Source of the DNA: Bagarius yarrelli
Lineage: Eukaryota > Chordata > Actinopteri > Siluriformes > Sisoridae
NCBI GenBank assembly: GCA_005784505.1
Contig: VCAZ01000037.1
Span: 3,081,101-3,145,100 of the forward strand
Direction: 5' to 3'
DNA: 64,000 nucleotides
A model generated the notes under the pieces. That model searched no databases. It was not told where the DNA came from and was given only the letters and a program-made list of their open reading frames with translations. Position 1 is the stretch's first letter, and the number at the start of each line of letters is the position of its first letter. Shown here one piece after another: positions 29,871 through 42,335 of this stretch. Made by a program: the position numbers and the translations under genes.

Positions 29871-32800
29871 CTTGCTAGTAGTATCTCAAATTAATAAATA
29901 ATAAAACTGTGTGTGTGTGTGTGTGTGTGGTTTATTCTGTGTGTGTTTTTTTTTTGTTATGTGCCTGCTCACAAATTCCTTTGCACCTCTAGAGGAATCG
30001 AAGGCTGGTGTGTGTGTGTGTGTGTGGCTACAGAAATCTTAGCAGCTGCTTTAGAACTTGTGCAGCTGGAGAGCAGAGTGCAATATTAAGAAAGACAGAC
30101 AGCTGCAGAGTGAGACATAAAGACAGACAAAAAGATAAAAGAGACAAAAAAACTGACACACACATTTATATTCCCATGAGAGGATATTAGCGGCTCTTGG
30201 GGAGCGTCCGACTTGGCAGTGTTTTCGAAGAAAGAGTCACAGGTGATGGACAGCTGTCTCCGCTCAGCTGGGATGCCTCATTACTTCCTGTCCAAAGTAC
30301 AAGCTGTGTTCCAAATGTCAGTGTCCTAAATTTACTGGGTGGTTTTGGACAGTGCGTTTTCCTACAAAGGTTAAGCAAGACAACACGATATCTAACACAA
30401 ACCACGCCCACTCCCGCTATCACACCCATTCATCCCTTCATCTCATCCCAAACATCCTCATCCCACACCCCTTTACCCCCTATACCATCTTATCCGGCGC
30501 CCATTCTACCTTGATACCATATTGTCAAACCTTTCTTTATCCCCAACACCATGTTCCACTTTCACATACATCCCAAAAATGCTCTTATCCCTGACCACCT
30601 TATCCACATACATCTTATCCTGCACTCCTCTATTCACAGTACCATTTTATCCTGCGCCCACTTCATTCCTGGTACCATCTTATCCTGCACCCCTTCATCC
30701 CCAGTACTATCTTATCCTGCACTCTTTCAACCCCCGGGACCATCTTGTTAAACATTTCTTTATCCCCAATACCACATTCACTTTTTATCCTCTATACCCT
30801 TTTATTCCACACCACTTCATCCCCAGTACTATCTTATTCTGCATCACTTTATCCCTGGTACCATTATATCATGCACCACTTTATCCCCTATACCATCCTA
30901 TTCCACATACCTTCAAGCCTCTTATAATCTTATCACTCATCCCTCCATCCCCATACCTCCTTATCCCACACCACTTTAAGCCCCTTACTGTCTTATCCCA
31001 CATTCCTTTATCCCCACACCATCTTATTTCACAACACTTTTCATCCCCCAATACCATCTTATCCCACACCCTATAATCCCTATACCATCTTATCCCACAT
31101 ACCACCTTATTCTGCACCCTTTCAATTTCAATAACATTTTATTTCACATCCCTTCATCCCCATATCATCTTAATCCACTCTACCTTTCATCCCCACACCA
31201 CTTCATGCCCTATACCATCTTATCTCACACCCCATAATCCCCAAACCAATGGTTTTCCCTTAGTTACTTTTTATCCCCATAACATCTTATCCCCACCCCT
31301 ACTTTTCATACCCATACCCTTACATGCTCAACCATTTTTTTTCAAATTTCTTAACCACATATTATTTTATTTAACATCCTGCCAATCCCCTTACTATCGT
31401 ATCCCCATACCCTTTAAGGCTTACTATTTCATTTCACATCCCTTTGAGCCCTATCCATTTTATTTCACATCTCTTCATCCTCCATACCATCTTACTTCAC
31501 TCTACTTTTTCTTCCCGTTCTCATCTTTTCCCATGGCCCGAAATCCTTATATCATCTTATTTTTCACCTCCATACCAATTTATCCCAAATCTCTTCAAGC
31601 CCCATACTATCCTATCCTACACCCCATAACCCCAATATCATCTTACTCCATGGTTCTCTTTATATCCTATACCTTTCATCCCCAAACTAGCCTATCCCAC
31701 ATCTTTAAGCCCTGTACCATCTTACTTCATCCCCCATTTTGTCCCCTATTACATCCTTCACCACTTCATCCCATATACCATCTCATCTTACTTCACTCTA
31801 TACTTTAACCCACTCTATAACGCCACAAAACCTTATTGCCACTTCAACTACACTAATTGAACACATCTTAATCCGATACCCTTTTGAAACACATCCCTTT
31901 TTTAAGTCTTTCCATCTTTTCACACTGTCCTCAGGTCATTTCAGTCTAAGTATTTGCACTCTGATGTCCCTCTATAGATCTGGCCTAAATGTAGCTCTGA
32001 TTTTGGGTAGTGTACCAATGATCCACTGCAGGAATTTTTTCTCAAGGTCATGTTTTGCAGACAGTGCGGGTAGTCATGGCTATGTTAATATTTACTCAGT
32101 GGCCATGAAGGGAAATAAATGAGAGATAAACGCAAAGTGGCAGAGAGCGAAAGAGACAGAGAGGGAGGAGGATTTGGTGCTGTATGATATCCATCTCACC
32201 TCGTCTGTTTCTCTCTTTCCATTTCCTTTCTTGCTCAGTCTTTCTAAGAATCCTGGTGTGTGTGTGTATATGTGTGTGTATGTGTATAGACAGTGCTCTC
32301 TTTCATTGCGTTATAACCTAGATGCGTCATTCCTTTTACTCTGTTCTTTCTTTTCTTAGTCTTAGTTCCTCCCTCTCTAACTCTCACATGCATGGGAAGT
32401 AAATCCTGGCCGTCCATAGGCTAAGTCAGGGGTGTCCAAACTCGGCCCTGGAGGGCCGGTGTCCTGCAGAGTTTAGCTCCAACTTGCCTCAACACTACCT
32501 TTAAGTTTCAAGTCTACCTAGCAACACCTTGATTAGTTGGTTCAGGTGTGTTTGATTAGGGTTGGAGCTAAACTCTGCAGGACACCCCGACCCTCCAGGA
32601 CCAAGTTTGGAACCCCCTGGGCTAAGTGGATGATGCAATTATCATTGGATCACACACTCCTGCCAGAGATGGATTAGAAAAAAAGCCTCCTGATCATGTA
32701 CGTGTTGTTCAATTAGTTTACACCCTTTTAAAAATAGTGTAATTTACAACAGATATAACAATACTTACTGCGTTGAAACAGATTTGACTTACAGTCAAAA

Positions 32801-35800
32801 AAAAAAACAGACACTGTGTATAGGAATCAGGTATAAATGATAAGTGATCATAGAGTTGAAAAATGTGGGTTTGGCAGAACTGCATCATCAGGAAATTCAT
32901 GTTAAATTAAACAACTTTTACAGAAAAGACCTACAGAGTAGAAAACATGGAGCCCGAAACCACAAATTGAGCTCAGAGGAGAAATGTCTCAGCTGGGCTT
33001 CCATACAGTCTGAGTCTCTGTGACCTGAGCACCGCCTCACGCAGCTAAAGACCGGTATCTGTTACACGTCCTGTGTTCTTCATTAATGAGAGGCAGCATT
33101 CCCATTCACCAGGGAGGCGGGAGCAAGGGTTGGGGGATGAAAAAAAAAACAAGGGTGTGCGGAGAACAGAGCACAAAGCTGTGACGATTATTAACAGACT
33201 GTCAGATAGACAAGAAGCAGATAGACATATAGAGAGGCCAACAGGCAAAGAAATAGACATATAAGAGAACAGACAGATAAACATGTAGGCAGACAGCCAT
33301 AAAGTTAGATAGACATATAGGCATACAGATACAGTCAGGGGCGCCGTTAGCAATTTTGGACCCTACAAGACAAAGACAAAGTTAAAAGATGGACAGACAA
33401 AGATGGACAAATCGACATAAAGACAGACAAGCATATAGATACAGTAAACATACAGACAGACACATAAACACAAAGACAGACAGACACATAGATACAATAT
33501 CCATATAGTCAAACAGAAAGACAGATAGATAGATGGACAGACATACAGGTAGATAGAATAGACAGAGAGACAGACACATAAGCATACAGACAGACATATG
33601 GATACATTAGGCATATAGACAAACAACGAGACAGACAGACAGGCATATAAGCACAGAAACAAACAAATAAAGAGACACTTATATACAGATATACAGACCG
33701 ACAGACAGAAACATCTTTTATACGGCTGTAGTGCTTCCAGACTTCTATCAGAATTCTGTAGCCACTTTGTGTATATAAATGTGTGTGTATGTTACTGCAC
33801 CCTGCCAACAGTCTCTGAAGCATGAAACGCTGCCTAGCTCCATTATGAGATGTGTGTGAAGTTCTTCCAACTCGGCGCACACAGGGTGGTACTGCAGTAG
33901 TGCACCAGGCTCCAGCCATCTGAGGACAATCCTAATAACGCTTGTGGCTTCCAGCACATCTAAACTATTTGGCCAAATCATCTTTTTCCCCTTCAATACC
34001 TTTCAATCTTACTGCAATTCAGAATCTGGGAGTCTCCTGCACCAAGTCGTTTTGCTCCAAACCGCAGGAAGGGGATATGTTCAAGGATGCATGGGAGAAA
34101 CGCCATAGGATTTGGAGAAATAAACATAGCAGAGAAGCCGAGGAACACCAGAAACCTGAAGTGTTTCTTCTAATTCAGCTCTCACTTCCCCATTCGGGAG
34201 AAATGTAATCAGAATTGAAATCTTTCAACACACATCCATTTACCAGAAATGACTCTAGTGTCTAGTTCTATTATCAACAGTGTGTGTGAACCTTTACCTC
34301 AGTTCCTACCTATAATAAACTCGGTTTACATTTTTTATAGATCACATCAAATAATAAATCTTGGAAGAAAGTAGCAGAGATCTAGTGGCTGTATGAAACA
34401 GGCATAGTTACTTGCCTTGCTAATCTTCCAACAAAAGCACATAAAACGAACAAAACTAATATATCATCAGCATACAACGGGATGGAATTAATAAATAGAC
34501 AGGCCACACCCACAATCGCTAACTGTATAGGTGCTAACCAAGCAACTTGCTAGCTAACTGTATTTTCTCAGCATTATCTGACCCTAACGTGAGTTACAGA
34601 GAAGTACACCACATGTCTTACCTATTATTTAGCGAATAGTGCTAAGTAGCTAGCTAAATATTTTCATAGAAGTAAAACTGACAATACATCCAAATCAGCA
34701 TCCGGCTGATACAAGTCTACTGGAGTCCCCAGAATAGAGAAAGTTTTGTCTCAAACACGGTTTGTAAGTGAGGATATGTAAGCATTCTTACCTCTACTGT
34801 GCACTTCCGCATCTCTCTGTCTTTCCCAGAGCACCTGTAGTGCTGAAGTGGAACCACGGGGGGTTGAACATAAGGTGGAGTGGCAAAGGGTAGAGCGTCT
34901 GGATGTGGATGTGGCCTGTGGAGAGGTGAAGAGAAGGGGGCTGAGGCTGGAGGAGGTGCACGCCTACTGATGGCTCGCTGTCTTTGTCTCTCCTTCGGCT
35001 TTGTATCTGTTAGATCATCTTTCTTTTCACGTCGACTCTCCAGGTCCTGTGTAGCCACAGTGGGTTTCACTTTCACCGACTCGGCAGTGGCGTTTCCATG
35101 GAGACGGGTGTATCTGGCATGCCGGTTTTGGCGGTGAAGTGGGAGCGAATATGGGACCCTGCCGTAACCGAACTGACCAGGACGAATTGGTCTGTGAGAA
35201 ACAGATCAGTAGACAGAGAGGTCAGGAGGAAGAACGGAAGGAAGAAAAAAATAAAGAAAGTTCAATTACACTCAATTACACTTACCTTCTTACAGACGTA
35301 TGATCCCTATTGGTGGAGACTGACCTTCTACTCCCACTTGCCCCTACACTTCCTGTCCCCTCATTGACTGGCCTTCTGGATCCTCTCCCAGATTGGCCAT
35401 ATGCACGTGAGGAGGATGGAGAACGGTAAATCGAAATCGGCTGCTGATTGGGTGACATGACATCTGGTCGGTATAGAGGAGAGGCGTGATTGGGCATCTC
35501 TTGCCCTATTCCTTCAGGTGTGTCTCGATAGAGGGGTAATCCAGGACTTTGGTTGGCTGCGTAAATTCTGTCATTGCCAGGATATGAAGAGGGGTAATAA
35601 GGCATGTGAGGTGAATGTAATGGGTTATGGCTTGATCCCCCTATTGGCAGGTAACTCGGCCCGTTTCGGCTTTGGGGTGGTGCTATGCATTGTCTGCGCC
35701 TCTCAGTCACGCCCACTCCACAGCTCTGAGAACACTCTGCCCATTCACTCCATGGGCCCCAAACACCTTCTAGCTCCATGTCTACTGTCTGTCGAGGGTG

Positions 35801-38800
35801 TCGACCAATCGCCTGTAATAAACAGAGAAAAGAACCCTTCACATTTTGGTCACATCTGTCTATCTGCCTGTGAAATAAAAAAAATGACCTGAGGCAATTA
35901 CAACATGTAGCGCACACTACAGTAGGTAATAAACAGCTGTGAGTACCGATTGAGTAATGAGCTAGAATGTGCTGCAACTTGCCCTCCATCAGGTGTGGCA
36001 TTGGCCTGTCTCGGGAAGCCCCAAAAAAAACATTTCAGCTCAACTGTTTGTTTTCTTACTACCATGTGGCATGTCTCGCCTGTAGTGTTTACTACTTAGC
36101 ACTTATCTTTCCTGTTGCCCCAGGACATCTCCACAACAACCATCAAATTTTTGTTTTACACTTGCAAACACCGGCTGAGATTCTCTGAGCTGTAAATGCC
36201 CAGGGGCAGGTTCATCCTAAATTCCAGTGTAAATGTCTGTAATGAATTTGTAATCTTATGCACATAAGGGTATAATCTTCTGTTCTGTATGAATTGTATT
36301 AGCATTGAACAGTATTCGAATCAATAAGTAGTTTTGTGTGTCCCATAAAATATTTGAAGCTGCCACTTAAGAGTTTGTTGTAACTAGATTATTGGACTTG
36401 TCGTTAATTTCCTCAATAGTCCATAGACTCTATTCAGATTATAGAACATACGTTCAGTTGTGCAACAGGCTGCAGGAGACTTATCTCATGAACTTTAGCC
36501 CAAGAACCTAATCCCAGGAATTTTACCTTAAGGCTACAATTCCTGCACATCCATTGTCTCTCTGTTGCTAACCTCCCACTCGAAAACATAGAAATGCTAA
36601 CAAATACAAAGCTATGTTTTCCAAACACGGTTTTATGTCCAGTTAAAAAAATAAATCATAAACAAGCCTACACTGGCGCACTCTTGACTTGTACCAGGAG
36701 ATAATCTGAAAATGTTCCATATGTTCCAAAACATAAAGCTGATTCTAGATTTAAAAAATAAAAACCAAACCTGTTGGGCCAAAAAAAACCCCCAACTACT
36801 AGGTAAGGGTGGAATGGAAAGTAGTAGCTTGGTGGTTAAGGTGCTGGACTGCTTACCAGACTACTAACTGGAAGATCATAGGTTAAATTCCCAGCTTCAC
36901 CAAGCTGCCACTGCTGGGCCCCTGAGCAAGGCCCTTAATCCCCAACTGCTCAGTTAGATAAAGATAAATCACTTTAGGTAAGGGCATCGGCCAAATGACA
37001 AAAATTAGGGGTTTTGAGGGGTTAAAAAATGACCATAAAACTTTTAAATCTTAAGACCAGAATTTGTAATTTGTAATGTAACCAATAAAAATAAAGCCTT
37101 TAATTAAAAAAATAGCCTAGGTAAGAATCTTAAAGAGCTTTTCAAAGACCCACTTTCTAGGAGCTTTGCCCAGGAACCTAAAAAAAACTTTCACTTAAGG
37201 AATTTTAGCAAAGCACCCTAAAAATTTAAGAACACAATAAGATGTTGGCGTTAAGTCCAGGACCAGGAAAAGTCTATTTATTTGTCATTTACATGTTACA
37301 GCAGTGAAATGGGTTTCTTGGCATATTCCATCTTAGTTAATAGGGGTCAGAGCACAGGTCATCCATGACGTGGCAGCCCTGGAGTATTCGAGGGTTGCAG
37401 CTTGGTAGTGGTGGGGCTTGAACCCTGATCTTTTTAGCCAAAAACTTAGCACTTTAACTGCCTTAATCATTTGAGCCACCACCGCCGGTGGCCCTTTAAA
37501 TCAGGGACCAAAGCCAAAAACATTTAGTTCAGAAACGTAAATCTGTTAGTTAGTAAACATTTACTCTTTTATACCAGGAACTTAGGACCAGCTGCAACTA
37601 TGTGCTGTACAACATGTTCCAAAAGCCAAAAATAAAACCTGGCACCCCCCCAGGTGTGCCAAATTTTCACAAATTAGGATACACCTACAACTGATGACAA
37701 CATGGTTCAGCTCCCAAACTTAAAATAAAAGTTTCTTTAGTTTCCTTGAACAACCACCACTGTGTTCGTTGTGAAATCAACACTGGTGATCTAATGTGGT
37801 GTGTGTTGGTCTGCTACATAAATCTGCAGTGTAGGAAACGGGGTAGAGTGGCATTTGGAACAAAGCCCAGAAAGCAAAGACCCTGGAAACTACAGTAGTG
37901 GTAGAGTTTAGGTGCAATATGATTTTGCCCTGTTCCTTTCAGCTGAACTCGACCTTAGGCAACGTCACTGCAACAGAAATATAGTTTTTAAATAGGAGAA
38001 TCTTAGCAGAGTCCCATGTTGGAAAAATTACTATTTGCGAAGACACACACACACACACTTTTTGGGTTTGCTGTTGATCTGGAACAGCTGCAGGACTCCA
38101 AAATTGATTTATTTATGCAATAAAAAGATAAATAAGAAGTTAAAAAAGTTCCCATTGAGAAGTATATTGGAAGTGGTGGCTCATGGTTAAGGTGTTGAAC
38201 TACCATTCTAAAGACTGTGGGTTCGATTCCCAGTGCCACCACTGCTGGGCCCCTGAGCAAGGCCCTTAACCCCCAATTGCTTAGTTGTATAAAAGAGATA
38301 AATGTAAGTCGCTCCAGATAAGAACGTCTGCCAAATGCTGTAAATGTATATTGGCAAGGACCTCACGATACAATACATATCACGATACATGGGTCACGAC
38401 TCGATATATTGCAATGCAATACTTTAAATAACAAAATGTTAAACAAATAGCTAAGAAAACAACGAATACAAATCCAGGGGGCCTTATTTTTTGCTTGCTT
38501 CTGAGACGCTGGCCGTATGTGTCAACGCCAACTACAGGATGGGAGGAGGAAGTTGTTTGACACGCAAACAAGGGTTTTAATTAAATATTACGTCAATCGG
38601 CCGGTGCCATTGTGTGTAGATTAAGGTCCCGGCACCCACAGAGGGCAAGTTGTTGCACTCCGTGATCCGGTTTAGATTTCCAGTCTCACCTTTCTATCTC
38701 CCCCATTTTATCCCTCTGTTCTATCAATGAAGGCAAAAAAATGCCCCTAAAATATCTTTTGAAAACAAAATTACGTAAATTAGTTTAAAACATAATTTAA

Positions 38801-39694
38801 TTAAACTCAGAAATTGTCTGCAGCATGTAGTACACAAGAATTCTAGCTGGAAATTTTAAGTGGAAGTGGTAGCTCAGTGGTTAAGGTGTTGGACTGTTAA
38901 TCAGAAGATCGGGGTTTGATTTCCAGCACGACCACCAAGTTTCCACTACTGGGCCCTTGAACAAGGCCCTTATAGCCCAGTTGTATAAATGAGATAAATG
39001 TAAGTTGCTCTGGATAAGGGCGTCTGCCAAAATGCTGTAAACGTTAATGTTGTCGAATAGACGTTTGATCTCATATTCTCTAATGTAAGGACCTGCAATT
39101 GCACGGTTTAAACAGTGTGGCGCTGTAGTACACAACTGTAACATGGTGTTACATAGAAAAAGACCTGGTCTTAAGACAAGATTAACCGGTAGACTGTGAG
39201 CAAGTTTTAGATAACTACAAACCAAATCTGTTTAGCGATAGAAGAAATACGATATAAGCCAAAAACTTTTAATGAAATATTCTAATTAATTGCATAAGCT
39301 GAACTGAGTAATGAAATAATTATTTAAAAGTTATTTAAAAGACTTTTTTAAAATCTGAAGTGATTCTGTTGTTTAATTTATTAGTCACAAATTTACAGAA
39401 GAATCGATTAATTGTTCGAATAATCGCTGATTAATCGACTAAAAGATCGTTCGTTGCAGCCTTAACGACTGATAGGGAAGGCAATTAAAAAACAATAGCT
39501 TAAAGTGGTAAATTCCCAAAGAAATAAAGTGACACTGAAAAAACAGAGTGCAAAAATGGGCGGGACTAGAGGACGCAATAAAGTTGAGCAGAAGTGGGCG
39601 TGTCTAAGTTTGCGTGTCTGAGTTATGTGTAGTAAAACCTATTATAAAAATCAGGAAATGGTCATAATGACTCATATAGCGGATGACACAGAAG

Positions 39695-39727
<33 letters not shown>

Positions 39728-39831
39728 CACACTGACTCACACACAGATTTCACCCAATCCTTCTGCAAACGAAAACACGCACACACATGCTCTCCAGGGT
39801 AAACACACCTACACACACACACACACTACTG

Positions 39832-39873
<42 letters not shown>

Positions 39874-39956
39874 GGCAATTCACGTCATGGGTCGAAATTA
39901 CACAATAATGGAAAAGGCCATTCAATTCCTCTATTTCGGGGGGGGGGGGGTAAAAT

Positions 39957-39988
<32 letters not shown>

Positions 39989-41657
39989 CGTGCAAGTGTT
40001 TTTACTGGACACAGCCTTTGGAAGGAATGCAACTCATACACTTCATTTATTAAAGGCTTTTAGACAAATCTACACACACACTACAGCAATTCAATGACTG
40101 GATCCCACATGCCAGAACACACACATTGTTATTTAATACAACATTTTATACTCGGATAGAAGCTCAAACTTAAACAATAAAACAACAATAAAATGTGAGT
40201 ATTTAATTATATATTGGGTTTTGTACAGTCTGGTATCACTTACTGAATCAAAAGACGAATCGAATCAATGAATCGAATCAGTTAAGTGAAGCAAAACAGT
40301 GTATATATATTTTTTTTTAAACATTCGGCTAGAATTACATCACTTACCGTCTTGTTGGCCTTTTCGCCGGCCTTCGCACACGCTGCGCTCAGCACGGCGC
40401 TCCATAACACACACCACCTGCATAAGGATGAGCAGAACACACAGTAAACACACAATACTGACATTACGGTTTGTCCTGTAATAACAAAAATTAAACATCG
40501 ATTTAATTAATGCTAATACAAAAAGCTATTGAAAGATATTAAATGCGGTAAACATTTAGGGGAAGTGCTGGTCAAGGTGTTGGACTGCTAATTGGTAGAT
40601 CGGGGTGTGCTATTCTATCGGCTGTTAATTGATTATAAGTGCGGAAGCCATTTTGTTCATTCATTAATTGATCTTCTATGATATCTAATTCGGGGTCACA
40701 GGGATCTGCTGGAGTCTCTGAAAGGGCGAAAGACAGAAGGGGGACACCCTGGACAGGTTGCCAGTCCATCACAGGACCACACACACACACTCACTCCTAT
40801 GGACTATTTAGAATCACTAATCAATCTAACATACATGTTTTTGGACTGTGAGAGGAAACTGGAGAACCCGGAGTAAAACCCATGCAAGAACCCACGGACA
40901 GAACATACACACAGAAAGGCAACAGTACTAATCATTAAGCCACCGCCATTTTGTTCCATTAATTAGAACTGTTACCACTGATTACATTTCACAGTGAAAT
41001 AAAACCGTTATCTTTACCGCACATGTTCTATCGCAGCTTTAATGTCAATTTATTCATGTATTTATATCGTTATTTTATTCATCTTGACGTAAAAAAAAAA
41101 AATCCGTAACCTGATCAACACAGCCTAGATATAACACTAAAGACTGACCGATAAATCATTTCCCCAATTAATTATCATATCGGTTTTGTAACATCGGATT
41201 CGTCGATATACGGTTTTTCTTTTGCGAGATTATGTTAAAATAGCGAAAGTGGACATACTATAGGACAGCAGGAGACACAGGAGATAAGAAAGTTTGTTAA
41301 TAATCGCTGAAAAGTTACGACAAGTTCACCGAACGACACAGCGCTAACGCTAACCAAACAAGTGTGTGACCGAAGTCCTCGATAACATCAGCTGTGCCGA
41401 ATTCGAAAAAAAAAAAAATCGTACATACTTTTTGTCGTGCAGTTTTTAGCGTAAGTCAGAAAAATCGTAAGTAGATAAACAAATCAAAACATTGAATAAA
41501 TAAAAAACACACACAACAAAGCGCTACTGTTTTAACACTAAACATGACGTGTGTGTGTGTGTTTTCAGATCCTCTGAAGCTCTTGTTAAATATAAGGCCC
41601 AATCACAGTAATTGTGTTTACGAAGTAGCACACATGCTTCTTGTTAGTGATACAACA

Positions 41658-41699
<42 letters not shown>

Positions 41700-41983
41700 G
41701 TGTGGAATGCAGTGAAACACTCTTCACACTTAACTTTATCTGAACGGCTTGTTAATTAGCTAATGAGTGTCTGCTTTAGTGAGTGTGTGTGTGTGTGTGT
41801 GTGTGTTCTATTGGTGCCCATTATCTTCAGTCAACTTCAAACACACACACAGCTCTAGATTACCTCTAACTACTTTCTCACACAGCCTCCCTGTGTGTGT
41901 GTGTGTGTGTGTGTGTATAGTGGTTGTGGCAGGTTAATAATAACAGTAAAGTGACCACACTGCATTATGTGTGATGCCACAAA

Positions 41984-42026
<43 letters not shown>

Positions 42027-42104
42027 TGAGGGCTGATTAAATGTGTGTGTCCATCAGTGGTCATGTTTTTGCCCAATATACTAAATTCTGCGTGCTGCCA
42101 CAAA

Positions 42105-42148
<44 letters not shown>

Positions 42149-42304
42149 GTTCTTGCTTTACCCACGAGCCCGTAATTACCGCGGAAACCCGTAAGCCCCT
42201 CGCGCGAGCCCCAAGTCAACACTCTTTTCCATTTCCAAACCTCGTAAAAAACCGTAGCACAAAAAGCGCCTCAGTGGGACATTAACAGCGCGCGCGCGTT
42301 CACC

Positions 42305-42335
<31 letters not shown>

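Larger units (their letters stand above)
35813..40347. other. adamtsl4 intron 2 with SINEs
   Basis: 4.5 kb without a supported exon. It holds SINE family A copies at about 36818-36995, 38170-38350 and 38862-39045, a family B copy at about 37275-37490, and CA/GT microsatellites at 39695-39725, 39840-39870 and 39960-39990. Confidence 0.55.

Noticed and set aside
30522..31076. 184-codon plus-strand frame (Pro/Ser/Leu/His-rich)
   Set aside because: Product of the ATCCC-type minisatellite, which lacks plus-strand stops over long stretches.
34880..35137. Plus-strand frame opposite adamtsl4 exon 4
   Set aside because: Antisense shadow of a real, phase-consistent adamtsl4 exon.
38862..38935. Possible tRNA genes at tRNA-like A and B boxes
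   Set aside because: The boxes are the heads of dispersed SINEs with conserved non-tRNA bodies and tails; no cloverleaf with intact stems was evident.
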